DNA of 5,202 bases from Cellvibrionales bacterium UBA2034 (lineage in GTDB: Bacteria > Pseudomonadota > Gammaproteobacteria > Pseudomonadales > UBA7239). Positions 1 through 5,202 of this stretch are shown one piece after another. A program made the translations under genes and the position numbers. The stretch spans positions 3,748-8,949 of the forward strand of contig DDBK01000129.1 in the NCBI GenBank assembly GCA_002333095.1, written 5' to 3'. Under the pieces are notes generated by a model. The model saw only the letters and a list, made by a program, of their open reading frames with translations. It ran no database searches and was not told the DNA's origin. Each line of letters begins with the position of its first letter. Within the stretch, counting starts at the first letter, position 1.

Positions 1-282
1 AGCAAGATCCGCCAAGCCACTGTGCCAGTCACCGCGTCCCACGCTGAACAGTAGCAACAGCACACCGAGAAAAAACTCTGGCCAGAAAGGCAGTCGCCAC
101 AATACCAGCAGCACCAGCAAGGAACCTGCTACAGGCACTGCAAAAAAAACAACATCCCGGCGAGGCCACGCTGCCGCAAGGCTGTTGATCAATGATGTCA
201 GCCAACCGTCGTGATGCAGCCATTTAGCGACCGCGGTATAACGCGCTAGCAGATAAGTAAACACGATACTGAGAAATGGCAT
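1..282 (-). CDS. ampE: AmpE-like inner-membrane protein, N-terminal 94 residues (cut by left edge)
   Basis: The frame is open from an ATG at 282-280 to the window edge and continues beyond it. The 94 visible residues begin MPFLSIVFTYLLARYTAV and contain two hydrophobic stretches at about residues 43-62 and 66-81, followed by the tail LLLLFSVGRGDWHSGL (GRGD at 82-85). A hydrophobic segment ending in a (Y/F)S-x-GRGD sequence is what I recall from AmpE proteins of Pseudomonas and relatives. AmpE is a membrane protein related to the CobD/CbiB family, usually encoded with the amidase gene ampD and described as a modulator of beta-lactamase induction; its biochemical role is unclear. The start is supported by an AGG(TG) Shine-Dalgarno at 289-291, six bases upstream. 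No ampD precedes it here; the upstream neighbour is the divergent nhaA. The family call rests on a short motif and topology, so another small membrane protein remains possible. Confidence 0.62.
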   Translation of the reverse strand, partial: MPFLSIVFTYLLARYTAVAKWLHHDGWLTSLINSLAAAWPRRDVVFFAVPVAGSLLVLLVLWRLPFWPEFFLGVLLLLFSVGRGDWHSGLADLA

Positions 283-286
283 GGCA

Positions 287-291
287 CACCT
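287..291 (-). promoter_or_regulatory. Ribosome binding site of the ampE-like gene
   Basis: On the minus strand this reads AGGTG. Its AGG core at 291-289 lies six bases before the ATG at 282-280. It supports that start codon over any downstream alternative. Confidence 0.55.
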
Positions 292-321
292 GCAGTGAAA
301 GTCCGTCCGGTTTCGGGCGAG

Positions 322-330
322 ATTATCACA
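322..330 (-). promoter_or_regulatory. Possible extended -10 promoter for the ampE-like gene
   Basis: On the minus strand this reads TGTGATAAT. It is a TG-n extended element followed by GATAAT, which matches the sigma-70 consensus TATAAT at five of six positions. No good -35 box is visible about 17 bases upstream, as is often the case for extended -10 promoters. It lies about 40 bases before the ATG at 282 and would give the gene its own transcript. This is a prediction by inspection only. Confidence 0.4.
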
Positions 331-346
331 AAGGCCGGATACCGGT

Positions 347-376
347 TTGACGAAAGCGCCAGACACTCTGCATTAT
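347..376 (+). promoter_or_regulatory. Possible sigma-70 promoter for nhaA-hda
   Basis: TTGACG at 347-352 matches five of six bases of the -35 consensus. It is followed 18 bases later by CATTAT at 371-376, which matches four of six of the -10 consensus. Transcription would start near 383, leaving a leader of about 24 bases before the ATG at 407. If correct, the TTG at 347 is part of the promoter rather than the start codon of nhaA. It lies back to back with the candidate minus-strand promoter at 322-330. No operator could be recognised. Confidence 0.42.
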
Positions 377-406
377 GCAACTATTATTCGTACCCGAGCA
401 CCAACC

Positions 407-1768
407 ATGCCTCACCAATCCCACCAGAACAAACCTGTCAATACTGCGCCATGGGAACAGGCTTTTGATCGCTGGCTGACGCCGCTGGAAGATTTTATTC
501 ATCAACAGACCACCAGCAGTATTTTGCTGATGATATGTACTGTTTCCGCCCTGGTGATCGCCAATTCAGGCTGGGGGCCGCAGTACCTGCATTTCCTGCA
601 TCTGCCAGCCACCATCTCCGTGGGAGACAAGCAGTTTGATCTGGATTTATTGCACTGGATTAATGAAGCATTGATGAGTTTTTTCTTCCTGCTGGTCGGG
701 CTGGAACTGAAACGCGAACTGTTGGTGGGCGAACTGGCCGATGTACGGCGCGCAATACTCCCTATCTTTGCAGCCATTGGCGGTATGGCCGTTCCTGCCG
801 CACTGTACTGGTGGTGGAACCCGGAAGGCATCAGCGCTGCAGGCTGGGGCATTCCTATGGCAACAGATATTGCCTTTGCTGTGGGCGTGCTGAGTTTACT
901 CAGCGGGCGCATTCCACAAACACTGGCAGCATTCCTGATTGCATTGGCCATTGTGGATGATCTGGGTGCTGTGCTGGTGATTGCATTTTTCTATACAGAA
1001 CAGTTGAATCTTTTTGCCTTGGCACTGGCAGGATTACTGACCGGCGTACTGGTGATTTTTAACCTGGGCGGAATCCGGCGTGTGTTGCCTTACATGCTGG
1101 TGGGCATTCTGCTCTGGTCTGCCATGTTGAGTAGCGGTGTTCATGCAACACTCGCTGGCGTAATACTCGCCTTTACTATTCCTATCCGCCCTAAATACAA
1201 CGCCAGACATTTCATCAGTGAAGTACGCGAACTGTCACAACAAATGGAAGACAGTTTGCAAGACAATCCGGATATCCTGCACAACGACACTTTACGCGCA
1301 CAGGTAATCGCACTGGAACAAGGCGTAGAGCTGGTACAGGCACCCGCCCAGCGACTGGAACAAAATTTACACGTCCTTGTGGCCTATCTTGTGATCCCTC
1401 TTTTTGCATTGGCCAACGCAGCTATTCCTGTCGACATCGCCAACCTTGGCAACACCATTGTGCATCCTGTGACAACCGGCGTAATGAGCGGGCTCGTGCT
1501 GGGCAAATGGCTGGGTGTAACGGGAGCCAGTTGGCTTGCCATCAAGACCGGCTACGCGGCAATGCCCACCGGATTGACGATGCGACATATCCACGGGATT
1601 GGCTTACTGGCCGGCATCGGTTTCACGATGTCTATTTTTGTGGCCGATCTCGCCTTTACTGCCGAACCAGAATTACTGTTGATGGCAAAATCAGGCATCC
1701 TGCTGGCTTCTGTTGTATCCGGCATCTGCGGCTATTGCTGGTTGCGGTTTTGTTGCAGCAAACACTAG
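407..1768 (+). CDS. nhaA: Na+/H+ antiporter NhaA
   Basis: This is an inner-membrane antiporter that exports Na+ (or Li+) in exchange for H+, giving salt and alkaline-pH tolerance. The 453-residue protein shows the family hallmarks: FFLLVGLELKRELLVGEL at about 92-110; ATDIAFAVG with D154; AIVDDLGAV with D184 and D185; GVHATLAG near 244-251; LGK with K367; and GIGFTMSIFVADLAF near 403-417. D154, D184 and D185 sit exactly 21 residues after E. coli D133, D163 and D164, the known ion-binding and pH-response residues, so the active site looks intact. The protein is longer than E. coli NhaA (388 residues) because of an N-terminal extension and a charged cytoplasmic loop at about 268-318. The tail is cysteine-rich (C441, C444, C449, C450). 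I chose the ATG at 407. The frame also opens at a TTG at 347, giving 473 residues, but that TTG falls in a likely -35 box. No strong Shine-Dalgarno precedes 407. hda follows after 9 bp. Confidence 0.95.
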   Translation: MPHQSHQNKPVNTAPWEQAFDRWLTPLEDFIHQQTTSSILLMICTVSALVIANSGWGPQYLHFLHLPATISVGDKQFDLDLLHWINEALMSFFFLLVGLELKRELLVGELADVRRAILPIFAAIGGMAVPAALYWWWNPEGISAAGWGIPMATDIAFAVGVLSLLSGRIPQTLAAFLIALAIVDDLGAVLVIAFFYTEQLNLFALALAGLLTGVLVIFNLGGIRRVLPYMLVGILLWSAMLSSGVHATLAGVILAFTIPIRPKYNARHFISEVRELSQQMEDSLQDNPDILHNDTLRAQVIALEQGVELVQAPAQRLEQNLHVLVAYLVIPLFALANAAIPVDIANLGNTIVHPVTTGVMSGLVLGKWLGVTGASWLAIKTGYAAMPTGLTMRHIHGIGLLAGIGFTMSIFVADLAFTAEPELLLMAKSGILLASVVSGICGYCWLRFCCSKH

Positions 1769-1770
1769 GA
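1767..1770 (+). promoter_or_regulatory. Ribosome binding site of hda, overlapping the nhaA stop codon
   Basis: AGGA begins inside the TAG stop codon of nhaA (1766-1768) and ends seven bases before the hda ATG at 1778. This placement fixes the hda start and suggests that hda translation is linked to termination on nhaA. Confidence 0.6.
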
Positions 1771-1777
1771 TGACCAG

Positions 1778-2503
1778 ATGAACAACCAGTCATCCCACCA
1801 GCAGCTGTCACTGAATGTACATCTCAGTGATGATGCTACTTTTGACAATTACTTTGCAGCAGAAAACTCCAGCAATTATCTGGCACTGCAAGCTATCAAA
1901 TCACTGGTGAGCGATGTTTCACCAGAACCTTTTGTATACGTGTGGGGCGCAGAAGGGGTTGGTGTCAGCCATCTGTTGCAAGCTGCCTGCCACGCTGCCA
2001 GCGCACACAATTTATGCAGCCAATATTTACCATTGGAAGAGTTGGCAGGATTTTCTGCAAATGAGTTACTGGATGGGTTGGAACAACTGGATCTGGTCTG
2101 CCTGGACGGAGTACAGCATGTGATGGGGCAGCCGGGATGGGATCATGCATTGTTCCATCTTTACAACCGGCTGCGGGATAACCCCCGATGCAGATTACTG
2201 GTGTCTGCTGACAGCGCACCACGCGACCTCGGCAGTGGATTGCCTGATCTTGTTTCAAGAATGGGCTGGGGCATTTCTTTTCATCTGCAGCCACTCAGCG
2301 ATGAGGGAAAAATGAGCGCTTTACGGTTGCGCGCTCATGCTCGAGGCATAGAACTGACTGATGATGTGTTGGCTTTTATTCTCCACCGCGCTTCACGCGA
2401 CATGGCAGAGCTTTTTGAATATTTACAGCGCCTGGATACTATCTCGCTCGCAGAAAAACGGCGGGTCACCATTCCCTTTATCAAGGAAGCGCTAGGCTGG
2501 TAA
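1778..2503 (+). CDS. hda: DnaA regulatory inactivator Hda
   Basis: Hda is a cytoplasmic AAA+ protein that binds the DNA-loaded beta sliding clamp and stimulates ATP hydrolysis by DnaA, preventing extra rounds of initiation. The 241 residues align by eye over the whole length with E. coli Hda: QLSLNV at 9-14 (clamp-binding motif, QLSLPL in E. coli), NSSNYLALQ at 30-38, a P-loop region WGAEGVGVSHLLQAAC at 56-71, a Walker B-like LVCLDG at 106-111, RLLVSAD in the sensor 1 region, GLPDLVSR with the probable arginine finger R161, and QPLSDEGKMSALRLRA near 171-186. It ends in TIPFIKEALGW, close to the family's usual C-terminus. The P-loop position normally held by Lys (Arg in E. coli Hda) is V63. 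DnaA is excluded because there is no DNA-binding domain IV and the protein is only 241 residues long. The gene sits 9 bp behind nhaA, probably in the same transcript, and converges on the rhomboid gene. Confidence 0.95.
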   Translation: MNNQSSHQQLSLNVHLSDDATFDNYFAAENSSNYLALQAIKSLVSDVSPEPFVYVWGAEGVGVSHLLQAACHAASAHNLCSQYLPLEELAGFSANELLDGLEQLDLVCLDGVQHVMGQPGWDHALFHLYNRLRDNPRCRLLVSADSAPRDLGSGLPDLVSRMGWGISFHLQPLSDEGKMSALRLRAHARGIELTDDVLAFILHRASRDMAELFEYLQRLDTISLAEKRRVTIPFIKEALGW

Positions 2504-2524
2504 CGCATCCACACACAAAAGCAG

Positions 2525-3412
2525 TCAGGGAAAGCGTTTATCAAGCAACACCAATAGCCAGCCCAGAACCAATCCCGATAACAAGCCACCGATGTGTGCG
2601 GCATTTGCAATCTTTCCCAGTCCCGCCATGGTGATAAGACCGCTCATGCACAATACCAGCCACAACAATGCCATCATCATGAACCCTTTTGGCATATCAA
2701 TGCCTGCATCAGGACATTGACGCTGATAGAGCCAACAATAACCCGCTAATGCGTAAATCACACCTGACATCCCGCCAAATAAATTATCGGGATCAACATA
2801 GAACTGCACCAGGTTAGATAACAACGCGCAAGCCATTACCAAAAACAGCAAACGTTGTGAACCTTGGGCCACTTCAATTCGCCTACCCATCTCCAGCAAC
2901 ATCAACCCATTAAAAATAATATGAAGCCAACTGAAATGTAGAAAAATTGGCGTCCAGTAACGCCATCCCTGTCCAATGCCCGGAAGCTCTGCGAGCAGCT
3001 GGAAGTTTTCCCCTTCAATGACCAATTGCTGCAATGTCATACTGGCCAACCATTGCACACCACCCAAAGATTCGCCCCAGGTGGTAGACACCATGACGAA
3101 TGTAAGAGAAGAAAAAAACAACAGCACGAGTGTAAGTGGGAAATAACGCCACTGGGCAAACACTGTTGGCGCAGGAACATCAGGGAGTTGGCTTATCGGG
3201 TCTCGATAAAGCAGAACATCAATATCACCGCTGTTCCATTGTGCAATTAACTGATGCAGCAGAGCCAAATCACTGCCCGATAGAACACAAAGACATTGCG
3301 ATCCGGATCGTTCGAAAATGTAGGTCTCGATACCCTGCGAATGAAGAAAACGGGAGAAAGGCCCCAGATCATGCTCGACTGGCGCGCGCAATACCTCTAT
3401 CCAGTCTGTCAT
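2525..3412 (-). CDS. glpG: GlpG-type rhomboid intramembrane serine protease
   Basis: This is a polytopic inner-membrane protease that cleaves transmembrane substrates using a Ser-His dyad. The 295-residue protein begins with a soluble domain at about 1-80, resembling the GlpG N-terminal cytoplasmic (NRho) domain (RAPVEHDLGPFSRFLHSQGIE). Six or so membrane segments follow. Key motifs are WRYWTPIFLHFSWLHIIFN, giving the oxyanion-side H164 and N168; GGMSGVIYALAGY with nucleophile S216; and NAAHIGGLLSG with catalytic H273. These match E. coli GlpG H150, N154, S201 and H254 in order and context, so it should be active. The start at 3412-3410 overlaps the nadK stop as ATGA and has no strong Shine-Dalgarno, suggesting translational coupling. 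A further upstream ATG at 3448 would add 12 residues and a 40-base overlap and is less likely. Its substrate is unknown. The symbol reflects family similarity; the glp regulon context is absent here. Confidence 0.92.
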   Translation of the reverse strand: MTDWIEVLRAPVEHDLGPFSRFLHSQGIETYIFERSGSQCLCVLSGSDLALLHQLIAQWNSGDIDVLLYRDPISQLPDVPAPTVFAQWRYFPLTLVLLFFSSLTFVMVSTTWGESLGGVQWLASMTLQQLVIEGENFQLLAELPGIGQGWRYWTPIFLHFSWLHIIFNGLMLLEMGRRIEVAQGSQRLLFLVMACALLSNLVQFYVDPDNLFGGMSGVIYALAGYCWLYQRQCPDAGIDMPKGFMMMALLWLVLCMSGLITMAGLGKIANAAHIGGLLSGLVLGWLLVLLDKRFP

Positions 3413-4326
3413 ACCAGACGACTGCCCCATCCCAATTTGGTACGGCACGTTTCATAGTAGTTATGGTTCAGCGGATGGATCAGTTGCAGTTTCTCTGCTT
3501 TTTTCCGCACATGCACAATATCGCCAGCCTGCAGCGAGACATGCATTTGACCATCACACGACAGTTCAGGTTGCGCTGCTCTTGCTTCATCCGCCCCACC
3601 CGATTCATTTTGCCCGATAGCCCCAAGGACAATGCGCATTTGACTGCTGCCAGCCACAACAATCGGACGGCTAGTCAGCGTGTGCGGAAACATCGGCACC
3701 AACGCAATGGCATCCAGCGCAGGATGCAGGATAGGCCCACCACCAGACAGTGCATAAGCAGTTGAGCCTGTAGGCGTTGAGATTACCAAGCCATCCGAAT
3801 GCTGGCTGTAAACAAAATGGCCATCCAGATACAGTGCAAACTCGATCATACGCAGTGAAGCGCCACGATGTAGCACCACTTCATTCAGGGCATCCCCGCG
3901 TGCGATAACGGCTGCCCCGCGCACAATTTCTGCATCCAGTAAAAAACGTTCTTCCAGCGTGTATCTACCAGATAATACTTCACCGACACGTGTTTCAATT
4001 TCATCAGGGGATATATCCGTCAAGAACCCCAGGCTGCCACGATTAATTCCGAGAACCGGAACCGACTGCGTGCTCAATGCGCGAGCTGCACCGAGCATGC
4101 TTCCATCGCCACCCACAACAATCACAAGATCGCAATATTGCCCTAATGACTCACGATCACAGACCCGAATATGCGGTAACAAGTTATCCAGCAACGAATA
4201 CGTATCTGATTCAACGATCACCTCGCTACCACGGCCGCGCAGAAACTCCATCAGCGCAGACAGTGTTTCCACTACAGCCTGATTGCCTTTCCGACTGATC
4301 AGACCGATACGTTTAAACTGATCCAT
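3409..4326 (-). CDS. nadK: NAD kinase
   Basis: This cytoplasmic enzyme phosphorylates NAD+ with ATP to give NADP+ and so sets the NADP(H) pool for biosynthesis and redox defence. The 305 residues carry the complete family signature: VVGGDGSMLGAAR with catalytic D74; GINRGSLGFLTD at 93-104; ALNEVVLHRG with N148 and E149; SDGLVISTPTGSTAYALSGGGPI at about 177-199; LVPMFPHTLTSRPIV at 209-223; and ELSCDGQ at 254-260. The ending TKLGWGSRLV matches E. coli TKLGWSKKLF. The length is slightly above the 292 residues of E. coli NadK, partly because of a small Gly/Ala/Glu-rich insert at about 237-251, just before the SCDGQ strand. The ATG at 4326-4324 gives the N-terminus expected for the family (FKRIGLISRKGN). 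The nearest AGG lies 13 bases upstream, so the ribosome site is weak. It is preceded by the cNMP/rhodanese gene (31-bp gap) and overlaps the rhomboid gene by 4 bp. Confidence 0.97.
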   Translation of the reverse strand: MDQFKRIGLISRKGNQAVVETLSALMEFLRGRGSEVIVESDTYSLLDNLLPHIRVCDRESLGQYCDLVIVVGGDGSMLGAARALSTQSVPVLGINRGSLGFLTDISPDEIETRVGEVLSGRYTLEERFLLDAEIVRGAAVIARGDALNEVVLHRGASLRMIEFALYLDGHFVYSQHSDGLVISTPTGSTAYALSGGGPILHPALDAIALVPMFPHTLTSRPIVVAGSSQMRIVLGAIGQNESGGADEARAAQPELSCDGQMHVSLQAGDIVHVRKKAEKLQLIHPLNHNYYETCRTKLGWGSRLV

Positions 4327-4357
4327 AGAATATGTTCAACCTGGCACAACTGAATTT

Positions 4358-5202
4358 CTAGGCATCCAGCATATCAAAAACAGCTTGGGGTGATGGAGAT
4401 AATGGCGGTACCGCATCAAGAAAGCGGGCGCGATGATCAGCGCCAAGTCCATTCATACCATTCAGTAAATAACGAGCATTGAACCCTTTTTGCTGCAACA
4501 GCGAAACAGCTGAGCGCGAACGTCGACCTGTATCACAATAAAGAATGTAGTCCTGCTGCAAACCCAACTTTGTCGACATCAATAAACGCAAATAGGCCAA
4601 GGGTGCGTTGATGGCATCATGCAAACGGGCTACATCAAATTCTTCTGGCATACGAACATCGAGCAATACTGAACCAGCAATAAGGGCAGCATCAAGTTCT
4701 ACTGCTTTAATATGCTCAACCACTGGTTCACGAAGCAGCAGCATAAAATCGGATTTATCCAACCGCATTAACAACCCGTCTGTTGCCATGGTGACAGATG
4801 CGTTACGCACTGTGTCGTACACAAGTGCATCTTCACCGAAACAACGACCATACCCTATATCAACAATGTGGTGATCTATTGTCTCTCCGGGGTTGCGTCG
4901 CGTTACAGAAGCTTTTCCACGGCGAATAAAATAACAACCGTCCCCGGGATCGCCTTGCTGCAAAATAACATCGCCGGCTTTAACCTGCATCGGCTTAAGC
5001 CGCGAATAAATCTGTCCAACATTCAGTGGTGGCACTTTTACAAACAGGTTTGACTTAAGCAAAGTCAGTCGCCAGCTAGCCTCATCATCGTGTTCACCTT
5101 GATAAGACAAATCCAATTCAATGGCAGCGGCGACATGATCCCAACACAGCTGCCGGTCAACCAAGTCCTTGTCCAGGAACAGGCATACACAATCCGTCAA
5201 CG
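4358..5202 (-). CDS. Cyclic nucleotide-binding / rhodanese-domain protein (5' end beyond right edge)
   Basis: The frame runs off the right edge. About 280 residues are visible, numbered here from the codon at 5200-5198, and they end at a TAG at 4360-4358. Residues 1-45 are of unclear assignment and may be the end of a further N-terminal domain. A cyclic-nucleotide-binding fold spans about 45-165: AGDVILQQGDPGDGCYFIRRGKASVTR at 75-101, then a phosphate-binding cassette-like FGEDALVYDTVRNASV at 121-136 that keeps the Glu and Arg (E123, R132) used to hold cyclic nucleotide. A rhodanese domain follows at about 168-255, with VLLDVRMPEEF at 178-188 and an active-site loop YCDTGRRSRSA whose C222 would carry the persulfide. 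There is no signal peptide in view and no helix-turn-helix DNA-binding domain, so it is not a Crp-type regulator. The likely role is sulfur transfer or redox sensing controlled by a ligand, but substrate and ligand are not known. It lies 31 bp upstream of nadK, probably in one operon. Confidence 0.88.
   Translation of the reverse strand, partial: LTDCVCLFLDKDLVDRQLCWDHVAAAIELDLSYQGEHDDEASWRLTLLKSNLFVKVPPLNVGQIYSRLKPMQVKAGDVILQQGDPGDGCYFIRRGKASVTRRNPGETIDHHIVDIGYGRCFGEDALVYDTVRNASVTMATDGLLMRLDKSDFMLLLREPVVEHIKAVELDAALIAGSVLLDVRMPEEFDVARLHDAINAPLAYLRLLMSTKLGLQQDYILYCDTGRRSRSAVSLLQQKGFNARYLLNGMNGLGADHRARFLDAVPPLSPSPQAVFDMLDA

Noticed and set aside
307..348. ccggttt repeated at 307-313 and 342-348, and the near-palindrome ccggataccgg, in the divergent region
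   Set aside because: These could be operator half-sites, but the units are short and match no binding site I know, so I do not call an operator.
502..951. A 149-codon open frame on the minus strand inside nhaA
   Set aside because: It lies antisense to a strongly conserved NhaA core, its protein is low-complexity Ser/Ile/Pro-rich without a recognisable fold, and it has no supporting context.
1778..2503. DnaA itself or a DnaC-like helicase loader
   Set aside because: Length, the N-terminal clamp motif and the TIPFIKEALGW ending fit Hda; domain IV of DnaA is absent.
2477..2545. A 9-bp direct repeat, tttatcaag, at 2477-2485 and 2537-2545, plus ttccct/agggaa flanking the convergent junction
   Set aside because: The first copies are explained by hda coding sequence and the second by the rhomboid 3' end; the inverted pair is too short and too far apart for a terminator.
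3136..3765. A 209-codon plus-strand open frame across the rhomboid and nadK genes
   Set aside because: It is the antisense of two confidently identified genes, and its translation shows no family motifs.
4358..5202. A Crp/Fnr-type transcription factor
   Set aside because: The cyclic-nucleotide-binding domain is followed by a rhodanese domain with a CDTGRRS loop, not by a helix-turn-helix.

Overview
The window looks like chromosomal DNA from a gammaproteobacterium of intermediate GC. The Hda, NadK and GlpG-type proteins resemble their Pseudomonas/E. coli counterparts, and the combination suggests Pseudomonadales or Cellvibrionaceae; that placement is an inference from recalled family sequences, not from a search. 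All identifiable genes belong to known families. There is no mobile element, CRISPR array, tRNA or rRNA, and almost every base is coding. The longest non-coding stretch is the 124-bp divergent region at 283-406.

Left part: a minus-strand gene cut by the left edge encodes an AmpE-like inner-membrane protein. It is divergent from nhaA (plus strand, Na+/H+ antiporter), with apparent back-to-back promoters between them. nhaA is followed after 9 bp by hda, the AAA+ regulator that inactivates DnaA. The hda Shine-Dalgarno overlaps the nhaA stop codon, so the two are probably co-transcribed.

Right part: hda converges with a three-gene minus-strand run, with only 21 bp between the stop codons. In transcription order this run holds a cyclic-nucleotide-binding/rhodanese protein (5' end beyond the right edge), nadK (NAD kinase) and a GlpG-type rhomboid protease. 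The rhodanese protein and nadK are 31 bp apart; nadK and the rhomboid gene overlap as ATGA. The run looks like one operon whose promoter lies outside the window.

Working picture: mostly housekeeping functions, namely ion and pH homeostasis plus replication control on the left and a ligand-sensing/sulfur-transfer protein, NADP supply and membrane proteolysis on the right. I found no convincing undescribed system. The points most worth checking are the gene linkages (nhaA-hda; rhodanese-nadK-rhomboid, reminiscent of glpE-glpG), the Hda P-loop without its lysine, the ampE-like gene without an ampD directly upstream, and the start site of nhaA.
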